Shown here: piece by piece, positions 53,372-62,015 of the stretch
Layout of the letters: each line of letters opens with the position of its first letter
How positions within the stretch are numbered: the stretch's first letter is position 1
Assembly: GCA_038114465.1 (NCBI GenBank)
Contig: JAYNQW010000002.1
Coordinates: 186,001 to 250,000 of the forward strand
Length of the DNA stretch: 64,000 nucleotides
Direction of reading: 5' to 3'
From: CALINB01 sp938045325
GTDB taxonomy: Bacteria; Pseudomonadota; Alphaproteobacteria; Rhodospirillales; CALINB01
Translations under genes and position numbers: made by a program
Notes under the pieces: generated by a model
Told to the model about the DNA's origin: nothing
What the model saw: only the letters and a program-made list of their open reading frames with translations
Databases searched by the model: none

Positions 53372-54400
53372 TTAAGTCGAAGCCGCGCTATAGGGTGTGA
53401 TCCCCTGTGGGAGCCCCTTTAAGCTTTCCTGAAACGGCGTTTTCGGCTGATATAACTCTTCAAGAGTCTTCACTTCATCATCTGATAAGGCAATATCCTT
53501 GGCCGCAATCAACTCGTTAAGCTGCTCGATACTGTCCGACCCGACCACAGGAACGATGCCGTTCGGTTTTTGCATCATCCAGGCTAATGCGATCTGAGCC
53601 GGTTTCAACTTACGTGATTTTGCTAAATGTATGACGCGCTCGATAATCGCCGCATCTGTCTCGCTGCCATACATGCTACCGGCTTTCTTGTCATGCTCAG
53701 CCCGCAATGAGCCCCTGCCGTAATCCGGATGATGAAGTCCGGCCAAAAGGCCCCGCGCTAACGGGCTCCAAGGCGTAAAGGCGACGCCTTCAAGTTCGCA
53801 AAACGGGATCATTTCGCGCTCTTCCTCGCGGTCGAGAAGATTATAAATATTCTGCATAGTCACGAGACGTGTCCAGCCATGCTGATCGGCCAAGTAAAGC
53901 GCTTTTGCCAATTGCCAGGCATAATAGTTCGATCCACCGATGTAGCGTGCCTTGCCTGCACGCACGACATCGTTCATGGCGTCCAAGGTTTCCTCAATCG
54001 GCGTGTCGTAATCCCATTTGTGGCAAATGAATAAATCGACGTAATCCATGCCAAGCCGCTGCAATGACGCATCGATTGATTCCATAATATGTTTGCGGGA
54101 CAGGCCACCGGTCGTCGGTGCCTTACCCATCTTGGTATAGACCTTGGTCGAAATCACAACCTCATCCCGGCGAGCCATGTCACGCAATGCCCTGCCCGTC
54201 ACCTCTTCACTGGCACCCATGGAATATTGATCCGCGGTATCGAAGTAATTGATACCGGCATCGAGAGCCGCTTTGATCACAGGCCTTGCGTCAGCTTCAT
54301 CAAGAACCCAATTGCGCCATTGGGTGCTGCCAAACATCATACAGCCCAGACTAAAGCGGGAGACCTTCAGGCCGGTTTTCCCAAGATTGATGTACTCCAT
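53372..54400 (-). CDS. Aldo/keto reductase
   Basis: 342 residues, (beta/alpha)8 AKR. The tetrad is visible: Asp in YFDTADQYSMG, Tyr in the same segment, Lys in VVISTKVYTKMG, and His in DLFICHKWDYD. VGSDSIEQLNELI near 290 is the NADPH-binding region. It reduces an aldehyde or sugar. ATG 54400 with AAGGTGG upstream is chosen over GTG 54406. It sits opposite the DUF1330 gene; the pair diverge from a common 112-base region. Confidence 0.93.
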   Translation of the reverse strand: MEYINLGKTGLKVSRFSLGCMMFGSTQWRNWVLDEADARPVIKAALDAGINYFDTADQYSMGASEEVTGRALRDMARRDEVVISTKVYTKMGKAPTTGGLSRKHIMESIDASLQRLGMDYVDLFICHKWDYDTPIEETLDAMNDVVRAGKARYIGGSNYYAWQLAKALYLADQHGWTRLVTMQNIYNLLDREEEREMIPFCELEGVAFTPWSPLARGLLAGLHHPDYGRGSLRAEHDKKAGSMYGSETDAAIIERVIHLAKSRKLKPAQIALAWMMQKPNGIVPVVGSDSIEQLNELIAAKDIALSDDEVKTLEELYQPKTPFQESLKGLPQGITPYSAAST

Positions 54401-54512
54401 TACCACCTTCTATCCTTATCGAAACGCTATGAATGAGGACTTGACCCTTTCCGTTCATTTAACCACAAACAAAACGCCATTGATCAACAACTATCGTTTG
54501 AAGGAGAAGCTC

Positions 54513-54806
54513 ATGGCCGCCTATTGGATCGCGCGCGCAAGAATTGATGATCCCGCTCAATATAAGAAATATACGGATATCGCCCCAAAAATCATTGAAT
54601 CCTACGGCGGTAAAACGCTGGCCCGGGGCGGCGATTTCAAAATCATGGAAGGCCCGGAAATGTTTAAACGATTTATCGTGATTGAATTTCCATCGCTGGA
54701 ACAGGCCGAGAAATGTTTTAATTCAGCCGAGTATCAATCGGCAGCCAGTCACCGGCGCAACGGTGGTGGCATCGTTGAAAACGTCATCGTCGAAGGAGTC
54801 AATTGA
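54513..54806 (+). CDS. DUF1330-family protein
   Basis: 97 residues, full length for this dimeric alpha/beta-barrel family. AAYWIARARIDDPAQYKKYT starts the first strand and helix and GGKTLARGGDFKIMEGPEM and IVIEFPSLEQAEKCFNS continue it. Function of the family is unknown. AAGGAGAAG precedes the ATG. A much longer open frame upstream has no coding character. It is followed by the cupin-tail gene 92 bases downstream. Confidence 0.9.
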   Translation: MAAYWIARARIDDPAQYKKYTDIAPKIIESYGGKTLARGGDFKIMEGPEMFKRFIVIEFPSLEQAEKCFNSAEYQSAASHRRNGGGIVENVIVEGVN

Positions 54807-54898
54807 GTCTGGCAATGAGGCAAATTTAACGCGTATCCTGTAGCCAACATAATAAATTTAGTTTAAGAAGCCCCCATCATTTTGAAGGAGAATAGAGT

Positions 54899-55576
54899 AT
54901 GCCTTTTTATCAAATTGCGAAAATGGTCAAAGACAAAGGCCGCGCAAATCCTAGACAACAAATTAAAGCGACCGCCGGAGAATTTATGAAAGCCGGCATC
55001 GTTACGAAACCGGAAGGCGTCGGACCGCCTCTGCATATGCACCCGAACGAAGAACAATTTACCCTCATCCTTGAAGGTGAATTGCACTACGTGTTGGGCG
55101 ATGAAGAAAGAATTGTTGGTCCTGGCGATCTCATTCATATCCCTCGCTTTACCAATCACCGCAGCCGGTCCATTAACGGCTCTGCTACCTTTTTCACGGT
55201 GAAAAGCCCTGCCGGCGAAGAAGGCCACCTAGACGAAGACTACAACATGGCTCAAAACGCCGAAGTCGCTGAAAAGCTTTATGATCTCGCCGCTCAAAAA
55301 GAAAAAGCCGCCGGCAAGAAAAAGAAGAAAAAAACGACGAAAAAGCGTAAAGCCACTAAGAAAAAAGCGACAAAGAAGAAGAAAAAGTCCACGCGTAAAA
55401 AGCCGGCGAAAAAAAGAAAGCCCGCTAAAAAAACGACGCGTAAAAAAACGACACGAAAGAAAACAACCCGCAAAAAACCGGCTAAAAAAACGAGTCGGAA
55501 ATCACCGGCGCGTAAAAAAACAACTAAGCGTAAAGCGAAAACGACGACACGCCGTAAAACGAAAAAAAGACGGTAA
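54899..55576 (+). CDS. Cupin fused to a histone-H1-like Lys/Arg/Thr tail
   Basis: 225 residues. Residues 1-125 are a cupin with PLHMHPNEEQFTLILEGELHY (His-x-His-x-x-x-x-Glu metal set near 41) and IHIPRFTNHRSRSI. After a short linker rich in Ala and Glu, residues 138-225 consist almost only of Lys, Arg, Thr, Ala, Ser and Pro, with repeated K-K-T-T-R-K and K-K-P-A-K-K units, like the C-terminal domain of histone H1 or bacterial AlgP/Hc1-type proteins. The tail is likely disordered and binds DNA or other polyanions. AAGGAG precedes the ATG. Forty bases later the selenoprotein gene starts. I know of no described function for this combination. Confidence 0.88.
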   Translation: MPFYQIAKMVKDKGRANPRQQIKATAGEFMKAGIVTKPEGVGPPLHMHPNEEQFTLILEGELHYVLGDEERIVGPGDLIHIPRFTNHRSRSINGSATFFTVKSPAGEEGHLDEDYNMAQNAEVAEKLYDLAAQKEKAAGKKKKKKTTKKRKATKKKATKKKKKSTRKKPAKKRKPAKKTTRKKTTRKKTTRKKPAKKTSRKSPARKKTTKRKAKTTTRRKTKKRR

Positions 55577-55616
55577 CAGAACCTTAGTGGTTCTCTAGGC
55601 AGAAGGGTGTACAATT

Positions 55617-56828
55617 ATGGTTCGGCTTCGTGATCTTCCAGAGACGGATCAAAAACACCTTCTTGCCAAAGAATGTCCACCGTTTGAATCCCAACCGTGG
55701 GTCACCGGCCCGCCGCTTTCCGAGCGGCGGGTCGCGTTGATTACAACCGCTGGTTTACAGCGTGCCGGCGAAGAATCCTTCAATTTTACTGATACAAGTT
55801 ATCGGGTTATTCCCAATGATGGCGATGCGAATAACCTCTTAATGAGCCACACGTCGGTAAATTTTGACCGCACAGGGTTCCAACAGGATATAAACGTAGT
55901 CTTCCCCATCGACCGGCTTCGAGAACTCGAAGCGAACGGCACCATCGGCTCCATTGCAAAATTCCACTATGCCTTTATGGGCGCCGGATCCCACCCACAC
56001 GATTATGAAAAAACGGCCCGCGAGGTCGCCGGTTTTCTCAAACAAGACAATGTTGATGCCGTCTTTTTGACACCCGTGTGACCAAACTGCACCCGCTCCG
56101 TCGGAGCGATCAGCCATTACCTGGAAGAAGAAGGTATTGCGACAGTCGGCATCAGCCTTGTTCGCAAAAACACCGAACGCTTAAAACCGCCTCGCGCCTT
56201 ATGGGTACCGTTTGAATTGGGCCGGCCCATGGGGGCGCCACACGAACCGGAATTTCAAACCAAGGTTCTTACAACGGGGTTAAATTTATTACTTGCCGAT
56301 GGAACACCACCCTTGCTCGTCGATTTCCCCGAAGACGCTCCCGTTTCAGTCAATCAGCGGGATGAACAAGAAGCGTGGGTTTGCCCGGTCAGTTTTCCGC
56401 CCCCTCCCGAGCAAGGTTCGGAAATTCAAAAAGCATTGTTAGAAGAAATCAAAACCTTGGCGCCCTGGTATGATGTTGCTGTGCAAAACAACAAGCGCAC
56501 CACGTTTGGTTTAAGCGGATTAAGCATTGAGGACGCGGCACGGTTCATAATTCGTGTCAGTGAAGGCTCGACAGAAAATCCCATCACGTCGATGACATTT
56601 GCAGAGGCCATCAAACGTTCCGTTGAGGATATTAAGGCCTTTTATCTTGAGGCTATTGCCGCGCAACCATCGGGCGCGACCAGTAAAGACCTATATAGCT
56701 GGCTTTGGCAGGAAACCGCTGCCGGCAAACTATTCGGACAATTGCAGCCTATTTGTGCGGCAGATGACGATCCCCAAATGCAATATTTGGCGAGACAGAG
56801 TCTTATTCCGAGGCCCGCGTACCGCTAA
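55617..56828 (+). CDS. Selenoprotein of the GrdB/PrdB (glycine/D-proline reductase B) family, UGA-encoded selenocysteine at residue 155
   Basis: 403 residues if UGA 56079-56081 is read as selenocysteine. Without that, a 154-residue protein would end at VDAVFLTPV and a second frame would begin nowhere obvious. The two parts are in the same frame and the junction reads LTPV-U-PNCTRSVGAI, the U-x-x-C motif where GrdB and D-proline reductase PrdB carry catalytic selenocysteine; proteobacterial relatives often have Cys there. Upstream the chain has RVALITTAGLQRAGEESF and downstream KPPRALWVPFELGRPMGAP, both matching the family. A hairpin with a GU loop lies 13 bases past the UGA. In Clostridia the homologues reduce glycine, betaine or D-proline; here a reductive thiol role is inferred. 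It follows the H1-tail cupin by 40 bases. Confidence 0.9.
56094..56108 (+). promoter_or_regulatory. Bacterial SECIS hairpin
   Basis: CGCTCC (56094-56099) and GGAGCG (56103-56108) form six perfect pairs around the loop GUC. The G and U that open the loop match the element SelB recognises, and the loop starts 19 bases after the last base of the UGA, within the 16-37 base range known for bacterial SECIS elements. It lies inside the coding sequence of the selenoprotein. Confidence 0.82.
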
Positions 56829-56969
56829 AAACACCAAAAGAATCAGGCTTCTTGACAGGCTTATGCCCCTTGCTTAAACCTAGAGACTAATAACAACAGA
56901 CGGCAAAATTCCGCATAAAACAAAGGTTTAATAAGTTTTCATTAGCGCATTGTCTGGGGAGGCCAGCGC

Positions 56970-58727
56970 TTGCAAAATCCGGTAACACAAACGTCAGGGA
57001 CAACGTCAGCAACCAAGTACTCTTGGCTTGGCAAGCGCATGGGGACGTTTCGCTCACTGCTTCATGAGTGGCCACGTACGCTCATTTTCGCGTTTGTCTT
57101 CTTCACCCTCGCCTTTTTCATTATCTATCCGTTGGGCACGCTCGTTTATCACAGCCTGTATGACAAGGCGACGGATGTCTGGAGCATAAAAAACTACGTC
57201 AAGTTTTTTACTCAACCGAATTTATACGGATCGTTCTTCTTAACATTTAAACTCGCATTTTTTGTCAGTATCAGCTGCCTTTGCATTGCCTTGCCAATGG
57301 CCTGGGGTGTTGCGCGAACCAATATGCCTCACCGAGCCCTGATTCGTCAGTTTGCTGTGTTGACATTTGCAACGCCGAGTTTTCTCGGCGCTATCGGCTG
57401 GATCGTGCTGGCCGGACCTAATGCCGGTTTCTTGAATGAAATCGCAAAATGGCTGTTCAATCTTGAATCTGGAATTTTCAATATCTTCACCTTTGAAGGG
57501 ATGGTCTTCGTTCTGTCTCTTTATGTTTATCCTTTTATCTTTTTCACGACCTCGTCTGCACTCGACAACATGGACCCCGGACTCGAAGAGGCAGCGCGCA
57601 TCTTAGGCGCCAGCAACACCCGGATTATGCTGACAATTACCCTTCCCGTGGTCGCACCCGCTATTCTGTCAGGCCTCGTTCTCGTTATTTTAGAGTGCTT
57701 TATCATCTTTGGTGCACCCGCCGTGCTGGGAACGCCGAAATTCCTCTACACACTATCGACACAAGTTCACGCGCTCTTTACCAACGAACCACCTGAATTT
57801 CACATGGCGGCGACGGCGGCGACCCCAATTGTGCTCATTACGGCGTGCCTCTTGATCTTCCAGCGTGTTTACCTCGGCCGGAAGCAGTACATCACCGTTC
57901 GAGGTCAAGCCACATCACCGCAAGCCGTCAATATCGGCTTCTGGAAGTATCCCTTAGCCTATTTCTGCCTTGGCGTCGTTTGCGTCGGCATCTTCTTCCC
58001 CTGGATCGCACTCTTGCAAACGTCGGTCATCGAAGTTTGGGGCGAACCGATCACGTGGGATAACCTATCGCTGACCTGGTACAAGCAACTGTTCGAGAAC
58101 GACCTGGTCGGCCGCGCCTTTCGGAATAGTGCCATGTTGGCCTTTGGCGGCGCAATTATCGCCGTCGCCTTCGCCTTCACCATCGCCTGGATCATCGAAC
58201 GAACGACGGTTCCCGGCAAAGAAGCGCTGGCCCTGCTCGCCATGCTGCCTCTGAGTTTCCCGGGCGTTGCGCTCGGCACCGGTCTGGTTTTGGCCTTTGC
58301 CCGCGAACCGATCGCCCTTTACGGCACCCTTTGGCTGTTCCTCATTGCTTACGCCATTAAGGGGATACCATTCGGCTTTATGTTTGCCCGTTCGGCCTTA
58401 AAACAAATCCATGTTGAGTTGGAAGACAGTTCCCGCGCCCTTGGTGCGTCTTGGCTTCGGACCATGCGCGAAATCACCGTGCCGCTCGTGAAAAAAGGCC
58501 TGCTTTCGGTGGGCACCATCTTGTTTGCACAAAAATTCCGCGATGCCCAAACCTCCATTATGGTTTACGCCGGCGGCCTCGAAGTTATTTCTATCTTGGT
58601 ACTCGATTTTGTTGAGGAAAGCGAAATGGGCCTGCTCGGCGCCATGACATTCCTCGTGCTCTGCGTCAACTTCACGTTGATCATGGGCGCCCGGAAACTG
58701 GTCGGCAAAGCCGCATTTGAAGTTTAG
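56970..58727 (+). CDS. ABC transporter permease, fused two-domain (FbpB/PhnV type)
   Basis: 585 residues with about twelve membrane helices in two homologous halves. Each half has its EAA loop: EEAARILGASNTRIMLTITLP near 208 and EDSSRALGASWLRTMREITVP near 487, which contact the ATPase. This fused form is typical of iron(III), thiamine or aminophosphonate importers. TTG start with GGGGAGG six bases upstream. It is followed by its ATPase after 12 bases. The only binding-protein gene near is on the opposite strand at 60.8 kb. Substrate unknown. Confidence 0.93.
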   Translation: MQNPVTQTSGTTSATKYSWLGKRMGTFRSLLHEWPRTLIFAFVFFTLAFFIIYPLGTLVYHSLYDKATDVWSIKNYVKFFTQPNLYGSFFLTFKLAFFVSISCLCIALPMAWGVARTNMPHRALIRQFAVLTFATPSFLGAIGWIVLAGPNAGFLNEIAKWLFNLESGIFNIFTFEGMVFVLSLYVYPFIFFTTSSALDNMDPGLEEAARILGASNTRIMLTITLPVVAPAILSGLVLVILECFIIFGAPAVLGTPKFLYTLSTQVHALFTNEPPEFHMAATAATPIVLITACLLIFQRVYLGRKQYITVRGQATSPQAVNIGFWKYPLAYFCLGVVCVGIFFPWIALLQTSVIEVWGEPITWDNLSLTWYKQLFENDLVGRAFRNSAMLAFGGAIIAVAFAFTIAWIIERTTVPGKEALALLAMLPLSFPGVALGTGLVLAFAREPIALYGTLWLFLIAYAIKGIPFGFMFARSALKQIHVELEDSSRALGASWLRTMREITVPLVKKGLLSVGTILFAQKFRDAQTSIMVYAGGLEVISILVLDFVEESEMGLLGAMTFLVLCVNFTLIMGARKLVGKAAFEV

Positions 58728-58739
58728 GGGAAGATAACC

Positions 58740-59822
58740 GTGTCTACATTATCCATTCAAAACCTAACGAAATCCTTTGGTGATTTGGTCGTCCTGGACA
58801 ACCTGAATTTTCAAGCCAAAGAAGGCGAAGCCGTCGTCCTGCTGGGACCCAGCGGCTGCGGAAAAACCACATTACTGCGCCTCATTGCCGGGTTTATTCA
58901 GCCCAATGAAGGGCAAGTCACGGTCGATGATAAGGTTGTGTCCACACCGTACGAAATGATCCCGCCGAACAAACGGCAAATGTCCATGGTTTTCCAATCC
59001 TATGCCATTTGGCCGCACAAAAATGTTTTCCAGAACGTCGCCTACGGTCTGGAAATCCAAAAAGTCGATAAAGCCGAAATTGAACGCCGGGTCATGGAAG
59101 CCCTAAAAGTTGTCCAGCTGGACGGCTTAGCCAAGCGCTACTCGACGGAATTATCCGGTGGCCAGCAGCAACGAGTCGCACTGGCCCGGGCCATTGTTGT
59201 GCAGCCTGAGCTTCTTTTGCTGGATGAGCCCCTTTCGAATTTGGACGCTCATTTGCGGATCGAAATGCGCGAAGAGCTTAAAGACCTGCATGATCGCCTT
59301 GGAATCACGTTTATTTTCGTGACCCATGACCAATCAGAGGCCATGGTACTCGGTGATCGTATTTGCCTGATGAACAAGGGCATTCTTGTCCAAGAGGGCA
59401 CGCCTAAGGAACTTTATGAAACGCCGGTCAGTGTCTTCGCCGCCGAATTTATCGGCACCTCGAATGTATTCAGAGGGAAAGGTGGCGGCAAAGCAAACGG
59501 TGCTATCACAATCGATGCGCCTTTCGGCCCCGTTAAGGTTGCTCAACAAACCGATGTGGTCGAAGACGCCAGCGGAGACATCCCCTTTTGTATCCGGCCC
59601 GAATGGATTGAAATGGATAAGGCGGTTTCTGCTGATGCCGTCAACGTCTTTAAGGCGAAAATAATCAAGCGCGTTTATTACGGCCGCCATATTCATTATG
59701 TGGCTGATCTAGCCGGCACCATCATCGATATTGAAACGCCTTTTGACATTGAAGTCGGTGTCGGCACCGAAGTATCCATTGCCTTGCCGCCGGATCGTTG
59801 CGTTTGCTTAAAAGACGACTAA
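58740..59822 (+). CDS. ABC transporter ATPase (FbpC/PotA type)
   Basis: 360 residues. Walker A is LLGPSGCGKTTLLRLIAG near 34, the Q-loop MVFQSYAIWPH near 83, the signature LSGGQQQRVALARA near 137 and Walker B LLLLDEPLSNLD near 158, followed by the switch His in FVTHDQSEA. The last 120 residues form an OB-like regulatory domain. It powers import through the adjacent permease. GTG start with GGGGAAG upstream. Confidence 0.96.
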   Translation: MSTLSIQNLTKSFGDLVVLDNLNFQAKEGEAVVLLGPSGCGKTTLLRLIAGFIQPNEGQVTVDDKVVSTPYEMIPPNKRQMSMVFQSYAIWPHKNVFQNVAYGLEIQKVDKAEIERRVMEALKVVQLDGLAKRYSTELSGGQQQRVALARAIVVQPELLLLDEPLSNLDAHLRIEMREELKDLHDRLGITFIFVTHDQSEAMVLGDRICLMNKGILVQEGTPKELYETPVSVFAAEFIGTSNVFRGKGGGKANGAITIDAPFGPVKVAQQTDVVEDASGDIPFCIRPEWIEMDKAVSADAVNVFKAKIIKRVYYGRHIHYVADLAGTIIDIETPFDIEVGVGTEVSIALPPDRCVCLKDD

Positions 59823-59841
59823 GGCAATGCCGTATTTCGCA

Positions 59842-60660
59842 TTACGTTTTTTGCGGCGGAATAGAATCAATCAATTTAACCGCAGCCGGTAATGGCCGAA
59901 GCCGGGCAAACCGGATCGGGTCAGATCCGTCGGAATTTAGCGAATACGGCTCCCCAACATCGATTTGGATAACATCGCCTTGGCCGACCTTTTTCGATTC
60001 AGAGCCAACGGTGACATCCATGGATCCCTGCATAACGTACATAAATTGATCGGTTTCGCTTTTATCGCGGGCCTCTTCGTATGGCCACGGCAATTCAAAA
60101 AAACCGAATTCGATGCGTTCGCCGGCATACCACTGCCGCCGGTTCGCAAATCCGATGGGATCATTCAACGAGTCTAAAATTTTATAAAAACTCGGCCGCA
60201 ACCCCTCGATAATAACTTTCGATTTTTCCGGATTTTTTTCATAAAAACGTTCTGCACCGTCGGCTTTCATCTTTCGTGCGACTTCGGCGGTCAGCGATTC
60301 CTCGGGCGGTGCTTCGTCTTCGCGAACGCCGACAAGCCCCCATGAATTATCTTTGTGATACAGATAAATCACATCGTCGTCTTCACAAGCCTTGAACGAA
60401 TGACGCGCATTCGGCGGCACGATGCCGAGCCAGCCCGGTGTCAAAACCCGTCTTTCCTTACCGATCAATGCGTTCAGCTTGCCGGACATCACGAATACGA
60501 TTAGCTCATTGGGGTGGTAATGCGGTTCGGAACCCGTGCCGAGTGGCTTGTTGTTCCAGTTGTAATAAAGATATTTGCTTTCGATCATGTGATTGCGCGA
60601 CGTCGATATCAACGGCGCCATGGCCGGTCCCGCATAATCTTCAAATCGGTGAAACCCCAT
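59842..60660 (-). CDS. Two-cupin (bicupin) protein
   Basis: 272 residues with two cupin barrels. The first has SEPHYHPNELIVFVMSGKLNALIGK near 42 and NARHSFKACEDDDVIYLYH near 80; the second has QFMYVMQGSMDVTVGSESKKVGQGDVIQID near 205 and ends without His in the first motif, so only the first barrel probably binds metal. It resembles bicupins of the gentisate dioxygenase or oxalate decarboxylase sort, without full conservation. GGGAGGCAG precedes the ATG. It is placed between the transporter ATPase and the binding protein on the opposite strand, 114 bases after the latter's stop. Function unknown. Confidence 0.8.
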   Translation of the reverse strand: MGFHRFEDYAGPAMAPLISTSRNHMIESKYLYYNWNNKPLGTGSEPHYHPNELIVFVMSGKLNALIGKERRVLTPGWLGIVPPNARHSFKACEDDDVIYLYHKDNSWGLVGVREDEAPPEESLTAEVARKMKADGAERFYEKNPEKSKVIIEGLRPSFYKILDSLNDPIGFANRRQWYAGERIEFGFFELPWPYEEARDKSETDQFMYVMQGSMDVTVGSESKKVGQGDVIQIDVGEPYSLNSDGSDPIRFARLRPLPAAVKLIDSIPPQKT

Positions 60661-60714
60661 GTGACTGCCTCCCTCAATCTGTTTGGACTATCTTCCAAGC
60701 AAAACCGAAAAAAG

Positions 60715-60750
60715 TCAAAAAAGAACCCCACGCCCGAAGACGTGGGGTTC
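60715..60750 (-). terminator. Rho-independent terminator of the binding-protein gene
   Basis: GAACCCCACG and CGTGGGGTTC form ten perfect pairs around an eight-base loop; on the minus strand TTTTTT follows the stem. It begins 24 bases after the stop of the ABC binding protein and precedes the bicupin start. Confidence 0.95.
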
Positions 60751-60773
60751 TAATTCTTAAAGAGAGTTAAGGC

Positions 60774-61835
60774 TTAGCTGCCCATACCCGCTTTCATGAT
60801 TCTCTCAAACTTTTTCCGTTCCTTCGGACCTTCATCACGAAGGTGTTCCGGTGAAATCCACGTGGAATTTTCTTTTTTGTACACTTTGGCACCCGGACGG
60901 AACTTGCTGAAACCGACTTTCACATCTTCACGGGTCGGCGGATAGGCACCAACACTTGTTACAATGCTTTGACCTTCATGCGAAGTTTCAAAATCGATCC
61001 AGAGTTTTGCGGCATTCAGGTTCGGCGCGCCGGCGCAAATCGCAACGCGGCTGTCCTTACCCATCAAGCCACTCTTCGGATAAACAAGTTCCACAGGTTG
61101 TTTCTTTTTCTTACGTTTGGAAACGCCGTGGTCGGAGCCCGGCACGATGACTGACACTTCGCCGCGGACCAGCAGTTTTGCCGCCGTGGAAGAGCTTTTG
61201 ATCATCAGGGGTTTTTGTTTCGAGAGCTTCTGAAAATAGCCCCAGCCATACTTTTTCAGCATGCCGGAAAGCCATAAGCGGGCCGGTCCAGCCGTCCGCG
61301 GATTAACAACACCGATTTTGCCTTTCCACTTCGGATCGAGGACGTCTTCCCAATCCTTCGGCGCTTCACCCGGCTTTACTTTTTTCGTAGAGTAGCTGAT
61401 ACCGTAATAGGTCAAGCGCGCAGGGTGATGCCAACCTTCCGGGTCAACCAAATCAGCGCGCATTTTACCGGCATTAACCGATTTGTATGGCTGAATCGAT
61501 TTTTTAGCTTTCCAAATTAGGAACATACCTGCGTCACCGACGGAAACGATGTCGCATTTGCTAATGCCGGCCATCGTATCGGCTGTAATCATTTTCACGA
61601 TACCGCCGGAACTTTTCCGCGTGCAATTGGTTTTGATGCCAAATTTCTTTTCATAGGCTTTGCAGAGTTTTTTCAAAACTTTGCGGTTCACGCTATGATA
61701 AACGACGATCTCGCCTTCTTTTTTGGCCGCGGCCAAAATCTTAGGATCGTATTTATCCATTGCCGAAGCAGGCACCGAAGCCCCCGTCAGCAAGAAAGCC
61801 GCTGTCGCGGCCCCAAATATGAGATGTCTGTGCAT
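60774..61835 (-). CDS. ABC transporter substrate-binding protein (FbpA-like)
   Basis: 353 residues with a signal peptide (GAATAAFLLTGASVPASA). EGEIVVYHSVNRKVLKKLCKAYEKKFGIK is the usual start of bacterial 1/2-type extracellular binding proteins that serve Fe3+, sulfate-like anions or putrescine; VNPRTAGPARLWLSGML is the second-domain entry. The paired tyrosines that bind iron in FbpA are not evident, so iron is not proven. GGGAGG precedes the ATG. It probably serves the permease/ATPase pair at 57-59.8 kb although it lies on the opposite strand. Confidence 0.9.
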   Translation of the reverse strand: MHRHLIFGAATAAFLLTGASVPASAMDKYDPKILAAAKKEGEIVVYHSVNRKVLKKLCKAYEKKFGIKTNCTRKSSGGIVKMITADTMAGISKCDIVSVGDAGMFLIWKAKKSIQPYKSVNAGKMRADLVDPEGWHHPARLTYYGISYSTKKVKPGEAPKDWEDVLDPKWKGKIGVVNPRTAGPARLWLSGMLKKYGWGYFQKLSKQKPLMIKSSSTAAKLLVRGEVSVIVPGSDHGVSKRKKKKQPVELVYPKSGLMGKDSRVAICAGAPNLNAAKLWIDFETSHEGQSIVTSVGAYPPTREDVKVGFSKFRPGAKVYKKENSTWISPEHLRDEGPKERKKFERIMKAGMGS

Positions 61836-62015
61836 TTAGATTGCCTCCCTTTTAAAACATCAACAAAATATTGAAATTGCAGCATTTATTATTGTTCTTG
61901 AGCAATTGGGCCAAATTATGGCGGTTCTTTCCGCCGAATTCAACGGCGCATCAAGCGAAACGCGGTTTCGTAATAAATAATCCCCAAATTCCGGCCAAAT
62001 GCCTGAGATTTTGGC

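Noticed and set aside
55294..55614. Minus-strand frame opposite the Lys-rich tail, rich in Phe, Val and Leu
   Set aside because: It is the antisense mirror of AAA/AAG-rich codons and would otherwise look falsely like a membrane protein.
60774..61835. Firm naming as ferric-iron-binding FbpA
   Set aside because: The two adjacent Tyr residues that bind iron are not visible, so the ligand was left open.
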